Shown here piece after piece: positions 1 to 9,537 of a stretch of DNA of 64,000 nucleotides; positions within the stretch are counted from its first letter, which is position 1, and the number at the start of each line of letters is the position of its first letter. The notes beneath the pieces are model-generated. The model was given only the letters and a program-made list of their open reading frames with translations. It made no database searches and was not told the DNA's origin. Origin of the DNA: a virus; the IMG/VR virus record IMGVR_UViG_3300027857_000001, positions 1 to 64,000 of that record; one strand, given 5' to 3'. The position numbers were made by a program, and so were the translations under genes.

Positions 1-1601
1 GCACCATCACCAGCGTGCTCAACTCGCTCCTGTCGAAAGGCGGCATCTCGCAGGCCGCCATCAAGGCGATCGACGTGCAGGTCAAAGCGGACACGTCCCA
101 GGCGGCCGCGAAGATAAACGCGCTCAAGGCGAAACCGGTCACGGTCGACATCAAGGAGAGCGGCGCACGGAACGTCCAGGCCGCGATCGACGCGATCCGC
201 GGCCGGACCATCCTGGTGACCGTCAAGGAGAGCCTCCAGTACGCCGCCGCGACGCGAGGGCCGCTGGTGCCCGGAGCCCAGTCGGGCGGCCTGGTCCCCG
301 GGTCCGGGTCCGGGGACATCGTCCCGGCGATGCTCGAACCCGGCGAGGCCGTCGTCCCCCGTCACCTCGTCCCGCTGCTCTCCCCGTTCCTCGCCGCCCA
401 CAAGGTGCCCGGGTTCGGTGCCTCCTACATGGGCATCACCGGCCATTTCGCCGCCGGCGGCGTCGTCGGGCCCCCCGCTGGCGGCGCGGCCATCCCCGGC
501 GCGGTCATCGCCGCGACGGCTGCCGAGTTCATGCGGGCGATCGAGGATGCGCTCCGGAACGCCCGGATCACCCAGGCGGCCGGCGAGCTGGCCGGCAAGC
601 TGGCGGCCGCAGCGGGGAAGCCGTCCCATGCACAGCAGTTCACTGTCTCGCTGGTCAGCGGGATCACCGGCAGCCTCAAGAACCTCCCCGGCGGCATCCA
701 GGGGGTCGCCGAGGGCCTGCTGAAGAAGCTCCAGCAGGAGATCGCGTTCGCGAAGCAGGTCCAGTCCGCGGCGATGCCGCAGCTCGCAGGGATGCCCCTC
801 ACTGCCAGCTCAGGGTCGGTGGGGGACCAGATGAAGTCCTACCTCGGTGACGTGAGGCAGTTCACCGCCGACCTGAAGACCCTGTCCGCGCAGGGCCTGA
901 ACAAGCAGATCCTGCAGCAGCTCATCTCGGCCGGGCCGCAGATCGGCGGGCAGCTCGCCGAGTCGATCCTGCACGGCGCCAAGGCGCAGATCGCCTCGGG
1001 CCTGACCGGCGGCCTGAACATCGCCGGCATGAACGTGGACCCGGCGACCGGGCAGGGCAGCGTCGGCGACCAGATGCAGTCCTACGCCGCCAGCATGAAA
1101 GCCTTCCAGGGAGACCTCACCAGGCTGCAGAAAGGCGGCCTGAACAAGGACATCCTGCAGCAGATCCTCGGCGCCGGCCCCACTCAGGGAGACGCCCTCG
1201 CCCAGTCCATCCTCGGCTCATCAGGCGGCGTGGGGCAGGCCAACTCGCTGTGGAAGCAGATCCAGCAGACCGCGAACCAGATCGGCGCCCAGTTCGGCGG
1301 CAGCGCCGGCACCGCGATGATCAACAAGGTGTGGCAGCAGCTCACCGGGGCAACCCAGGGGCTGGGCCTGGCCGCCGCGAGCGGCATGTACGGCGGGAAC
1401 CTCACCACCCAGTCCGGGACGATCACCAACAACAACGTGTCCGTCAACATCTTCGCCCCGCCCGGGACGAACCTGACCGACCTGTCCGCAGCCGACCTGA
1501 AGAAGCTCCTCGGCGAGATCGAGGCAGCCCTGAACAAGAAGGCGAAGAAGAACCCCAAGACCCCGGTGAAAACCACCAGCCGCGGGAGAGGAAACAGCTG
1601 A
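1..1601 (+). CDS. Phage tape measure protein, C-terminal part (runs off left edge)
   Basis: The frame is open from the window edge, so only the last 530 or so residues are seen. Tape measure proteins set tail length and lie inside the tail tube. A Gly/Pro-rich stretch near residue 100 of the visible part contains VPAMLEPGEAVVP, a phrase that recurs in the C-terminal region of actinophage tape measures. Two homologous blocks follow, at about residues 266-322 and 348-400. Each starts with GSVGDQM and contains a GLNK-ILQQ segment, so there is an internal duplication. The C-terminus is Lys-rich. The tail gene starts 24 nt downstream. The position before tail and lysis genes supports the call. Confidence 0.8.
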   Translation, partial: TITSVLNSLLSKGGISQAAIKAIDVQVKADTSQAAAKINALKAKPVTVDIKESGARNVQAAIDAIRGRTILVTVKESLQYAAATRGPLVPGAQSGGLVPGSGSGDIVPAMLEPGEAVVPRHLVPLLSPFLAAHKVPGFGASYMGITGHFAAGGVVGPPAGGAAIPGAVIAATAAEFMRAIEDALRNARITQAAGELAGKLAAAAGKPSHAQQFTVSLVSGITGSLKNLPGGIQGVAEGLLKKLQQEIAFAKQVQSAAMPQLAGMPLTASSGSVGDQMKSYLGDVRQFTADLKTLSAQGLNKQILQQLISAGPQIGGQLAESILHGAKAQIASGLTGGLNIAGMNVDPATGQGSVGDQMQSYAASMKAFQGDLTRLQKGGLNKDILQQILGAGPTQGDALAQSILGSSGGVGQANSLWKQIQQTANQIGAQFGGSAGTAMINKVWQQLTGATQGLGLAAASGMYGGNLTTQSGTITNNNVSVNIFAPPGTNLTDLSAADLKKLLGEIEAALNKKAKKNPKTPVKTTSRGRGNS

Positions 1602-1625
1602 ACCACGACCGGGGGGTGAGCGGTC

Positions 1626-4600
1626 ATGACGGTGACGGTCCCCAACCAGTGGTCCGGCACGTTCGCCCAGCCGGTCGCATTCGGCCCGGTCCCTCCCGCG
1701 CTGCAGTCGGCCGTGATCGCGCTGACCCCGGCGACGTCGGTCGGCGGCGGCAGCGGCACCCCCACCGCCGGGAACTGGCTGTTCTGCATCGCAGGATGGA
1801 ACCAGGCAGCGCTCCCGGCCGCGACGATCGCGGCCGCTGATGACATCCACTCGTTCTGGCGGCCAGGCCAGGTCGTCACCGCGTCGTGGCCGGGGAACAC
1901 CGCCTCAGGCTCCGCCGCGGTGTCGGCGGCGTCGGGGAGCACCCGGACGAGCGTGTGGTACACGCCGAACCTGGTGCGGGTCCCCGGGGACGTCTACGCC
2001 GCGCCGGCCAGCGCCGTGGCGGGGATGGCCGTCCTGGTCATCGAGGTGGCCGGGCTCGGGCCGTGGGACACCGTCACAGGCGTCTACACGAACTACGCGG
2101 CAGCGGCGACCAGCCTGAACCTGGCACTCGGGGCACCCTCAGCGCAGGCGTTCCTCCTCGGTGCCGTCACAGGCGACTCCACCGCGGCCGGGCAGGCTTT
2201 CGCCCCCGGCGGGTGGATGGCCCTCTCGGCGGTGTCAGCCAGCAACGGCAGCGACCACACCGACGACGCCGTCCTCACCTCCGCGTGGATCACCACCGGC
2301 GGCAGCGTCTCGGTGAACGGGACCGCCAGCAGCGCCACCGACCTGTCCGGCGTCCTCGTCGGGGTCCTCACCGCCGCCGCCAGCCCCGTCCCGGCAGCGC
2401 ATAACCCGAACTGGCCGCTGGTGCGGTTCGAGGCGGCGTTCGGCGGCGGCTACCAGACCCCCCCGGACCAGCTCGCCTGGACAGACCTGTCGTCACGCCT
2501 GTGGTCGTGGGATGAGACGACGGGAATCCAGTACGAGTTCGGCGAGGTGCAGTCCACCGACCTGAACGTCGAGCTTGACAATTTCGACCAGAACCTGTCA
2601 TCGGACTGGCCGGGCGCCCTCTACTACTCGAACGCCCTGAACAGGAACATGTCGTTCCAGTCCGGCGCTGCGCCGTGGGCAGCGTGGGGCGGCTCGTCCC
2701 TGGCGCTGTCCTCCGCGCACGCCTACGCGTCCTCAGCAGGCGCGGCAGCCACGTTCAGCCTCGCGGTCACCCCGAACGGCACCACCGCAAACCCCGGCGC
2801 CACCTCCGAGTACGTCCCGGTCACCGGCAGTACCGCGTACACGGTGTCCGGGTGGGTCACGGCACCCGCCGGGTGGGCGACCGGATGGCAGTGCTCGGCG
2901 ATCTGGTACGACTCGTCGAAGACGTTCATCAGCTTCGGGGCCGGCAGTACCCCGCTCGCCGTCACATCGGCCTGGCAGCAGGTCAGCAACACCCTCACCT
3001 CCCCCTCGAACGCCGCGTTCATGATCCTGCTGTTCCAGGCGGCAGGCACCCCGCCCGGGTCCACCGTTTTCTACCTGGCCGAATGCGCCGCGGTCGCCGG
3101 ATCCGTCGTTGTGGCTACCGGGCTGATCACCAGCGGGACCCCGGTCCGGATCAGGGCAGCCGTGGGCACCGCCGGCGGCCACGCAGTGAACCGCTGGTAC
3201 GTGATCTCCCGGAACGCCGCCGAGTGGCCGCAGCAGATCATGGACATCCGCCGCCAGTACGTGCCCGCGACCGGGTCCGACATCTGGGCCGTCACGTCGT
3301 CGTCGTGCCGGTCGCCGTACCGGGGGGAAGTCTTCCAGGACGCCCCGTACGCGTGGTGGCCGTGCGATGACCAGCCGCTGGCCGGCGGCGTCCAGCCCGT
3401 GAGCCTGCGGAACATAGCGCCCGGGAACAGCAGCGCCCTGTCCATCACCGCCAGCCCCGGCGGCATCACCGCCCAGGACGCCTACGGCACGAACAACACC
3501 GACCTGTCCGCGTTCATCGGCGCGTTCCCGAACCCCCCGCCGCCCGGCATCGCCATCTACAGCGCCGGGCAGAACCAGGGCTGGATGTACGGGGACCCCG
3601 CGTCGTCGCTCGCGTCAGCCGCCGCCTCCGGCGGCCCGGTCACCGCGTCCCCCGGTGCCGCCAGCTGGCAGCATTCCGGGATCCTCGGGAACACCGGCCA
3701 GCACGGATGGTTCCTGGACGTCAACGACGCCGCATTCCCCGGCCTGTCCGGTGGCGTCACCGTCGAAGGGTGGTTCCTGTACCCGTTCTGGGCCGGCGAC
3801 AAGGGGTTCACCGGACCCGTCGGCGGAATCGGCGGCGGCAACCAGTACAACGTCTACCAGCAGCCCGACGCCCCCATGAGCCTCCTGGAACTCGCGACGG
3901 CGTCAGCCCCGGTCGCCATCCTCCAGATGGACACCAGCGGGCACCTGTCGCTGATCACCTACAACGGCGGCACCGGCACCAGCCAGAGCGTCTACACCAC
4001 CTCGGACCTGCGGTGCAATTCATGGTTCCACGTCGCCGTCACCCTCACCGCCACCACATGGGCCGTCTATGTCAACGGGGGCCTCACCGCCACCGCGTCC
4101 GGCAGCGCGACGATCAGCCCCGCCGCGTGGACATGGCTCATCGTCAACGGCGACCTCGGGACAGGCGGCGGCAGCACCCTGTCCGGCATCACTCACAGCG
4201 CCAGCGTGGCGGTCAGCCACATCGCCGTCTACCCGAAAGTGCTCACCATCTGGCGGATCCTGGCGCACTACAGCGCCGCCATCAGCGCGTTCGGAGCCCT
4301 CCCGGCCCCCGCCTCAGTGCAGCTGTCCCAGGTCAGCAACGCGAAACCGACCGGGTTCACACCTGACGGCTCCAGCTATAAGGGGACGTACGGCTGGGTG
4401 AACGCCACGACCCTGTCGAACTACACGTTCTCCGCGGAGGCCGCCGCCGTCGCCGGCGCCTACACGTCGGGGCCGTCGAGCCGCGCCACGATCGCCGGGC
4501 AGGGCGTCAACGCCGCCCAGACGCAGGGTCAGGCGGTCTGGGTTACCTGGCAGTCGATCGCACCCCTCGTGCAGGTATTCACGGCGGCCACTCCGGCTTC

Positions 4601-5489
4601 CGAGACCGAGGCGGCCGCATGCCTCGGGTCCGGTGACAGCTTCACGTCCGGCTACGGGTCCGGTGCCTCCGGCCACGGGGTATCCCAGGTGTCCGCCGGC
4701 ACCGGGGCGAGCCCTCCCGCGGCGGCGTCCGCCCTCGGCGACACCGTCCAGCAGCGGCTCGAGCGCATCCTCGCCTACGGCCAGTGCACCTACCCTGGCC
4801 GGTGCATCGACCCGGCATCCCAGCTGGTCCAGGCGGCCACCGACGTCGGCGGCCAGTCAGCCGGGGCGAACCTGCAGAACATCGCCCAGTCCGACGGCGG
4901 GATGCTGTTCATCGACAACTGCGGGAACATCACCTACTGGTCCCGCACGCACCTGGCCTCCCAGTACGCCTCCCCGGTGTGGACGCTCGGCCCGGGCGCA
5001 ACCCCCTACATGCGGGAGATCGACTGGAAAGCCGACCCGCACCGGGTGTGGAACACCATCAGCATCACCCCGTTCAGCCCGTCCGGCGCATCACTGCCCG
5101 TCATCACCCCGCGCTCGGCGGCCGCGGTGACCGCAAGCCAGGCCCAGTACGGCGCCCAGCCGTTCCAGCAGGTCAACTACCTGCAGTCCGCCACCGAGCA
5201 GCAGAACCTCGCCGACTGGATCCTGGCCACCTTCGGCGGCCTGCGGATCAGGGCCGACAGCATCGATGTCGATGCAGCCACCTACCCCGCAGCGTGGCCG
5301 CTGGTCCTCGGCGGCAACGTAGGCGACATCGCCACGGTCCAGAACTGGCAGGTGGGCGCAGGCGGGATCACCGGCACGTTCCGCGTAACCCAGATCCACA
5401 GGCGCCTCGTCTTCGGCGGCATGTCCGGCGACGTCCGCGCGGAGATCACCCTCACGACGGATTTCGAGCCCACGTCGTACTGGACCTGA
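1626..5489 (+). CDS. Large tail protein with LamG-like (concanavalin A-like) domain
   Basis: A 1287-aa Gly/Ser/Thr/Ala-rich protein starting at an ATG preceded by a G-rich Shine-Dalgarno. Roughly residues 700-870 form a LamG/laminin-G-like sandwich: SGGVTVEGWF, then WFHVAVTLT and WAVYVNGGL are typical strands of that fold. The last 200 residues (ADPHRVWNTISIT, then an RADSIDVDA segment) look like the C-terminal part of actinophage minor tail proteins that follow the tape measure. LamG-type domains in tails usually bind surface glycans, so a role in the tail tip or host recognition is inferred. No catalytic motif is visible. Confidence 0.75.
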   Translation: MTVTVPNQWSGTFAQPVAFGPVPPALQSAVIALTPATSVGGGSGTPTAGNWLFCIAGWNQAALPAATIAAADDIHSFWRPGQVVTASWPGNTASGSAAVSAASGSTRTSVWYTPNLVRVPGDVYAAPASAVAGMAVLVIEVAGLGPWDTVTGVYTNYAAAATSLNLALGAPSAQAFLLGAVTGDSTAAGQAFAPGGWMALSAVSASNGSDHTDDAVLTSAWITTGGSVSVNGTASSATDLSGVLVGVLTAAASPVPAAHNPNWPLVRFEAAFGGGYQTPPDQLAWTDLSSRLWSWDETTGIQYEFGEVQSTDLNVELDNFDQNLSSDWPGALYYSNALNRNMSFQSGAAPWAAWGGSSLALSSAHAYASSAGAAATFSLAVTPNGTTANPGATSEYVPVTGSTAYTVSGWVTAPAGWATGWQCSAIWYDSSKTFISFGAGSTPLAVTSAWQQVSNTLTSPSNAAFMILLFQAAGTPPGSTVFYLAECAAVAGSVVVATGLITSGTPVRIRAAVGTAGGHAVNRWYVISRNAAEWPQQIMDIRRQYVPATGSDIWAVTSSSCRSPYRGEVFQDAPYAWWPCDDQPLAGGVQPVSLRNIAPGNSSALSITASPGGITAQDAYGTNNTDLSAFIGAFPNPPPPGIAIYSAGQNQGWMYGDPASSLASAAASGGPVTASPGAASWQHSGILGNTGQHGWFLDVNDAAFPGLSGGVTVEGWFLYPFWAGDKGFTGPVGGIGGGNQYNVYQQPDAPMSLLELATASAPVAILQMDTSGHLSLITYNGGTGTSQSVYTTSDLRCNSWFHVAVTLTATTWAVYVNGGLTATASGSATISPAAWTWLIVNGDLGTGGGSTLSGITHSASVAVSHIAVYPKVLTIWRILAHYSAAISAFGALPAPASVQLSQVSNAKPTGFTPDGSSYKGTYGWVNATTLSNYTFSAEAAAVAGAYTSGPSSRATIAGQGVNAAQTQGQAVWVTWQSIAPLVQVFTAATPASETEAAACLGSGDSFTSGYGSGASGHGVSQVSAGTGASPPAAASALGDTVQQRLERILAYGQCTYPGRCIDPASQLVQAATDVGGQSAGANLQNIAQSDGGMLFIDNCGNITYWSRTHLASQYASPVWTLGPGATPYMREIDWKADPHRVWNTISITPFSPSGASLPVITPRSAAAVTASQAQYGAQPFQQVNYLQSATEQQNLADWILATFGGLRIRADSIDVDAATYPAAWPLVLGGNVGDIATVQNWQVGAGGITGTFRVTQIHRRLVFGGMSGDVRAEITLTTDFEPTSYWT

Positions 5490-5575
5490 CTGGCCGTATT
5501 CGCAGGCTCGCCCTCACCTGAGAGACGGGGCCGCCCGCACCGCACCCCAGTTTCCTTGCAGGGACGGGGGGGCTG

Positions 5576-5932
5576 TTGGACACCGCGCTGCTCACTGCCG
5601 TGACCAACCTCGGCTTCGGCGGCATCGTCCTGATCCTCATCATGCTCGGCTGGCTCGTCCCCCGCCCGGCGCACACGCGGGCACTGGATGAGAACGCCCG
5701 GAAGGACGAGGCGATCGAGAAACTCCAGGAAGCACTCGCCCTGGAACGCCAGCGGTCCAACGACGCCACGCAGGCAGCCGCCGTCACCAACCAGCTCATC
5801 GGCGCTCTCACCACCCTCGCCACCGAGCACCGCGCAGCGGAGAAGCACGAGCACAAGCAGGCAGCCGACGCCGCCTACGCCAGGGGCGCCCCCGCGACGC
5901 CGCAGATCGCCGGCAAGGACACCGGCCAGTGA
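5576..5932 (+). CDS. Small membrane protein with coiled-coil tail
   Basis: 118 aa from a TTG preceded by a G-rich stretch. Residues 10-28 (LGFGGIVLILIMLGWLVP) form one membrane helix. The rest is charged and helical (DEAIEKLQEALALERQR), probably a coiled coil. The stop overlaps the next gene by four bases. Between tail and lysis genes such proteins are often holin-like or tail-associated, but no family motif decides it. Confidence 0.6.
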   Translation: MDTALLTAVTNLGFGGIVLILIMLGWLVPRPAHTRALDENARKDEAIEKLQEALALERQRSNDATQAAAVTNQLIGALTTLATEHRAAEKHEHKQAADAAYARGAPATPQIAGKDTGQ

Positions 5933-6141
5933 GGTGGCGCAGGATGAGGCGGCCGGTCCTGCCACACGGTGCCGGCCAGGTCGCGGCGGCTGAGAAGGAA
6001 GTCGAGCTGTCCCGCCGGCGCCTGCGCGAGACGCACGAGAAGGTCATCGTGCCGCTGCGCGCTGCGGCAGACCGCAACAACTTCGCCGAGCTGATCGCCG
6101 CCTCGCTCGCGCATGGCCGCGGGAACCAGTCAGGCGGGTGA
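5929..6141 (+). CDS. Small Arg/Glu-rich phage protein (DUF7620-like)
   Basis: 70 aa, starting in the ATGA overlap with the upstream stop. The core, from EKEVELSRRRLRETHEK through RNNFAELIAASL, is a charged helix then a short conserved tail. This resembles a family of small uncharacterised actinophage proteins found next to the lysis cassette; the family name is from memory. Function unknown. Confidence 0.5.
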   Translation: MRWRRMRRPVLPHGAGQVAAAEKEVELSRRRLRETHEKVIVPLRAAADRNNFAELIAASLAHGRGNQSGG

Positions 6142-6145
6142 GCGC

Positions 6146-6565
6146 ATGCTGAAGCGGGTCACATGGCGGAGCTGGGCCGTGCTCGCGGTCCTCGCCGGCG
6201 CCTACGCTGCCCTCGGGTTCCTGCTGGGCCGCAACGGAGTCATCGAGGAGGAGATCTACAAGTGGGGGCTGCTCGGAGCATCCGCCGCCCCGTTCGCGCT
6301 CGTCGCCGCATACACCGCTTCGGGGAACCGCTGGTGGGCGAACGACGTCGGCAGCGCGATCGTCCAGATCAAGCTGTGCGTCGCGCTCCTCGTCGTCCCG
6401 CTGACGTGGGTGTTCTGGGTGGACGGCGGCATCCTCAGGCCCGGCTGGCTGGCGTGGGCCGAGGTGTCCGCCCCGGCCCTGGTCGCGCTCGCGCTGCTGC
6501 GGCTCTGCTGGGTGTTCTGGCGCATCCACCGGGCCGGTGGCGGCAGGAAAGGACCGGAGAGTTGA
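6146..6565 (+). CDS. Four-helix membrane protein
   Basis: 139 aa from ATG 6146, five bases after the previous stop; an upstream in-frame start would overlap the neighbour more. Four hydrophobic segments are visible, at about residues 7-26, 40-60, 73-93 and 103-125. It sits two genes ahead of the lysozyme, where actinophages often carry multi-pass holin or accessory membrane proteins. Specific function not shown. Confidence 0.6.
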   Translation: MLKRVTWRSWAVLAVLAGAYAALGFLLGRNGVIEEEIYKWGLLGASAAPFALVAAYTASGNRWWANDVGSAIVQIKLCVALLVVPLTWVFWVDGGILRPGWLAWAEVSAPALVALALLRLCWVFWRIHRAGGGRKGPES

Positions 6566-7071
6566 CGGAGCCCGCGAACGGCCACGCAGCCGCGCACACT
6601 GAACGGCGTACGCTCCGGGAGACCGTCGCGTACCCGCCGCACGGCCCGCGCGAATCTGACCCGCATTACGGGATTTTCGAGCATGCGAAACACCATCTCG
6701 TGCACGTGCTCGGCGCGGGGTGCTGGATCGGCGGCGCGACGCTCGCCCAGGTGAAGGCCGGGCTGCCCGGAGGGCACCGCTGCGCAGGCGCAGCCCAGCT
6801 CGAGGCGCACCACGCTGTAGCCGAGTTCGCGGGGCTGAATGAGATCGACTGGCAGAAGGTTGCCGCGGACTTCCCGCAGGCTGGCCTCCATTCGGACGAG
6901 GAATTCAAAGCCTTCGCCAATAGCGAAGGCGGCCTGCTTATCCTCTGCGATGTCCACCATCGCCATCCGGGTAAAGGAATCCACAGCGTCACATATCCGG
7001 CATGGCTGCTTGATAAGTACGCGAAGGACGAGTGGGAATTCCTCCCGGATCAGGACCGGAGCGGGACGTGA
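6562..7071 (+). CDS. HNH-like late protein
   Basis: 169 aa from a TTG in a TTGA overlap with the membrane gene. Two His clusters, LEAHHAVAEF and ILCDVHHR, spaced as in HNH/His-Me finger proteins, with a long connecting helix. A similar arrangement is common in uncharacterised actinophage proteins between tail and lysin genes. The usual paired CxxC zinc sites are absent, so nuclease activity is uncertain. The start is supported by the overlap and by the loss of coding character upstream. Confidence 0.5.
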   Translation: MTEPANGHAAAHTERRTLRETVAYPPHGPRESDPHYGIFEHAKHHLVHVLGAGCWIGGATLAQVKAGLPGGHRCAGAAQLEAHHAVAEFAGLNEIDWQKVAADFPQAGLHSDEEFKAFANSEGGLLILCDVHHRHPGKGIHSVTYPAWLLDKYAKDEWEFLPDQDRSGT

Positions 7072-7412
7072 CGGCTCCTGGCGGCAGCGGGGCACCCCAT
7101 ACACGGCTCGACAGGGTGCTCGGCTGCGTTCCCCGGTTCCTGTCCAGCCACGTCCACGTGATCTGGCTCATCGGTCTCGGCGTGTACCTGATCGTCCTGC
7201 CACTAGCCGGCGTGAAGGTGAGTGCCAGCGCAGAACTGATCGGCGGCAACTACACCAACGTAACCTCGGACATCGGGGCGTGCATCGCCGCCGGCGGCAC
7301 CCTGACCGCGCTGAAGCATGCCCGCAAGTCGCACCGGATCATGGCAGACCTGTACAGGCGGCACACAGGCCAGGATCACCCGGATGCCCCGCCCGGAGGC
7401 AGCCCGCCGTGA
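7068..7412 (+). CDS. Small two-helix membrane protein (possible holin)
   Basis: 114 aa from a GTG in a GTGA overlap with the preceding gene; its own stop overlaps the lysozyme start. One clear membrane helix (HVIWLIGLGVYLIVLPLAGV) and a second weaker one, then a basic tail (KHARKSHRIMADLYRRH). Immediately upstream of the endolysin, so a holin role is the best guess, by position only. Confidence 0.55.
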   Translation: MTAPGGSGAPHTRLDRVLGCVPRFLSSHVHVIWLIGLGVYLIVLPLAGVKVSASAELIGGNYTNVTSDIGACIAAGGTLTALKHARKSHRIMADLYRRHTGQDHPDAPPGGSPP

Positions 7413-8365
7413 TCTCCGGCCTGGACATCTCCAACGTCAACGGGGCACTCGACCTGGCGTCCCTCGCACGCCAGTACCGGCTGAGCTTCGCGATCCTGAA
7501 GGCCACCGAAGGCACCGGATTCCGCGACCCGCTGTTTCCCGCCGCGTGGGAGGCACTGAAGCAACTCGGGCTCGCACGAGGCACGTACCACTTCGCCCAC
7601 CCGTCAGGCGAGCCTGACGCGGAGGCGGCCTTCTTCCTGGCGTACGTGCGCGAGAACGGCCTGCTCGACGCCGATGTTCTCGCCCTCGACCTGGAGGTAA
7701 CGGACGGTCTCCCGCCTGAGCAGGTCGCCGGGTGGGCGCGCCGGTTCTGCTCCCGCGTGAGCTCCGCGTCCGGGCGCCGGCCGCTCGTCTACACCTTCAT
7801 CAGCTTCGCCGTGGCGGGGAACTGCGCAGGGCTCGGGCGGTATCCGCTGTGGATCGCCGACCCGTCAAGCACGCCGGGATCGCCCCGGGTCCCCGGTCCG
7901 TGGACGACGTGGGCGGTGCACCAGTACGGCCAGCAGGGCATCGACCTGGACGTCGCGAACTACCCGGACGCCGCGGCGATGACCCGCGCGCTCGGCAGGC
8001 CCCGGCCTTCCCCGCCCGCACCGCCGAAGCCCGTGGAGGACGACATGGTCAGCATCTCCCCGCTCCAGCTCCCCGCGTACCAGTCCGGACCGGCCGGCGC
8101 CACGGCGGCCGTCACGGTCGACCTGTCGTCCGCGGGCACCTTCAGGGCCATCGGGTTCTCCTCGCACTGGTCGCTGGCCGGGCAGCCGCAGCCGGCCATC
8201 CGGGTGGAGGTCCACTCGTACAGCAAGGGGTTCACGCAGACCGTGCCTGAGCTGATGATCCCGCAGTCCGGCAAGGCCGTCGTTGTGTTCACCGAGCATG
8301 ACGTCGATTACCTGTCCGTCAGCAGGGCGAACGGCAGCCCTGCGCTGGTGTCAGCGGGGACGTGA
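7409..8365 (+). CDS. GH25 lysozyme (phage endolysin)
   Basis: 318 aa from a GTG in a GTGA overlap. GH25 enzymes cleave the MurNAc-GlcNAc bond of peptidoglycan. The N-terminal 200 residues carry the family signatures in order: GLDISN at the start, FAILKATEGTGF, GTYHFAHP, the acidic catalytic strand VLALDLEV, and WAVHQYGQQGIDLDVAN at the end of the barrel. A Pro-rich linker at about residue 195-205 joins a C-terminal 110-residue beta-rich domain that probably binds the cell wall. No signal peptide, as expected for a holin-dependent endolysin. Confidence 0.92.
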   Translation: MISGLDISNVNGALDLASLARQYRLSFAILKATEGTGFRDPLFPAAWEALKQLGLARGTYHFAHPSGEPDAEAAFFLAYVRENGLLDADVLALDLEVTDGLPPEQVAGWARRFCSRVSSASGRRPLVYTFISFAVAGNCAGLGRYPLWIADPSSTPGSPRVPGPWTTWAVHQYGQQGIDLDVANYPDAAAMTRALGRPRPSPPAPPKPVEDDMVSISPLQLPAYQSGPAGATAAVTVDLSSAGTFRAIGFSSHWSLAGQPQPAIRVEVHSYSKGFTQTVPELMIPQSGKAVVVFTEHDVDYLSVSRANGSPALVSAGT

Positions 8366-8538
8366 CGGTGAGGGACTGGGTCTCGTTCCTGATCGCCGCG
8401 TTCGGCCTGCTGCTCCTCCTCGCGGACACGGCCGTCGCGGGCGGCCAGGTCCGGATCGACAATCCGCAGTGGCTTCTCCCCGGCGGCCTCGCCTGCTGGC
8501 TCCTCGCCTGGATAATCGCGATGCTGCCGAGGAATTAG
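8362..8538 (+). CDS. 58-aa two-helix membrane protein
   Basis: Starts at a GTG in a GTGA overlap with the lysozyme stop and ends TAG. Two hydrophobic helices (FLIAAFGLLLLLADTAVAG and LLPGGLACWLLAWIIAML) are joined by a short polar loop. The overlap, codon bias and position right after the endolysin support a real gene, possibly a second holin or antiholin. Confidence 0.65.
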   Translation: MTVRDWVSFLIAAFGLLLLLADTAVAGGQVRIDNPQWLLPGGLACWLLAWIIAMLPRN

Positions 8539-8604
8539 GCCCCCATCGTCCCCTGGACGCGCGGCATCGTCCGCCCTGACCTGACGCAACGGAGGCACGT
8601 GACT

Positions 8605-9525
8605 ATGCCTGCCCGCAGGCCGCTCGGCCGGCTCCCCGAGGACCGCTCGAAGCCGCGGCTGCTGCTCACCCCCCACCTGCGCGCCACGCCGCCCCCGCCC
8701 GCGTCAGCGGACTGGTACAGCCACGTCCCGGCATGGGGGACGCTCGGGAACACGGACTGGGGCGACTGCGTGTTCGCAGGCACCGGCCATATCGCCGAGC
8801 AGCAGACCGCAGCCGGTGAAGGTACCGAGGTGATCGTCACCGACGCCGAGATACTCGCTGCTTACACCCGGGTCACGGGCTTCGACCCGGCCGCCGGGCC
8901 GCCAGGCCAGAACCCGACCGACAACGGCGCGCTGCTCCAGGACGGCCTCGCCGACCTGCGCAGGAACGGGCTCGCCGGGCAGAAGATCGCCGCGTTCGCC
9001 CGGCTCGCGGACGGCGATGAGGACGAGCTGAGGACCGCTGTCGCCCAGCTGGGCTGCGCGGCCATCGGCGTGCGGCTCCCGCAGTCCGCCCTCGCTCAGT
9101 TCGACGCCGGCGAGCCGTGGACACTGGTGCCGGACGACGGAGGCATAGCCGGCGGCCATGCAGTGACCGCCTTCGGGTACGACCAGACGTACATCTACCT
9201 GGTCTCCTGGGGAAAGGTCGTTCCCGCTGCGTGGGACTGGCTGCGCGCCTACTGCGGCGAGGCGTGGGCGGTCGTGTCGCAGGACTGGGCGGGACGCGAC
9301 GGCAGGGACCCGGAAGGCGTAGACCTGCACCAGCTCGGGAACGAGTTCGCGATGCTCACCGGCTCGCCGAACCCGTTCCCGGCCCCGCCCGCGCCGCCGC
9401 CGCACCCTGCACCGGGACCCGCCGCGCAGCTCGCCGAGCTGGCCGCTTTCATCCGCGAGGTCGCCGCGGACACTGCCCGCGACGTCACCGACATCACCCG
9501 CTGGCTCAGCCAGCACGGCATCTAG
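8605..9525 (+). CDS. Papain-like cysteine protease-fold protein
   Basis: 306 aa from ATG 8605, nine bases after GGAGG; the GTG six bases upstream is too close to that site. Family marks are the Cys region WGDCVFAGTGH near residue 52, the His region GGIAGGHAVTAFGYD near residue 185, and VSWGK after it, as in C1A/C39-like proteins of actinobacteria and actinophages. A Pro-rich linker (PAPPAPPPHPAPGP) near residue 275 leads to a helical tail. It could process virion proteins or help lysis; the substrate is not known. Confidence 0.7.
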   Translation: MPARRPLGRLPEDRSKPRLLLTPHLRATPPPPASADWYSHVPAWGTLGNTDWGDCVFAGTGHIAEQQTAAGEGTEVIVTDAEILAAYTRVTGFDPAAGPPGQNPTDNGALLQDGLADLRRNGLAGQKIAAFARLADGDEDELRTAVAQLGCAAIGVRLPQSALAQFDAGEPWTLVPDDGGIAGGHAVTAFGYDQTYIYLVSWGKVVPAAWDWLRAYCGEAWAVVSQDWAGRDGRDPEGVDLHQLGNEFAMLTGSPNPFPAPPAPPPHPAPGPAAQLAELAAFIREVAADTARDVTDITRWLSQHGI

Positions 9526-9537
9526 AGGAGAACCGCC

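Noticed and set aside
7960-8299. Minus-strand open frames across the lysozyme gene
   Set aside because: Shadows of GC-rich coding sequence; no ribosome site and the plus frame has clear GH25 motifs.
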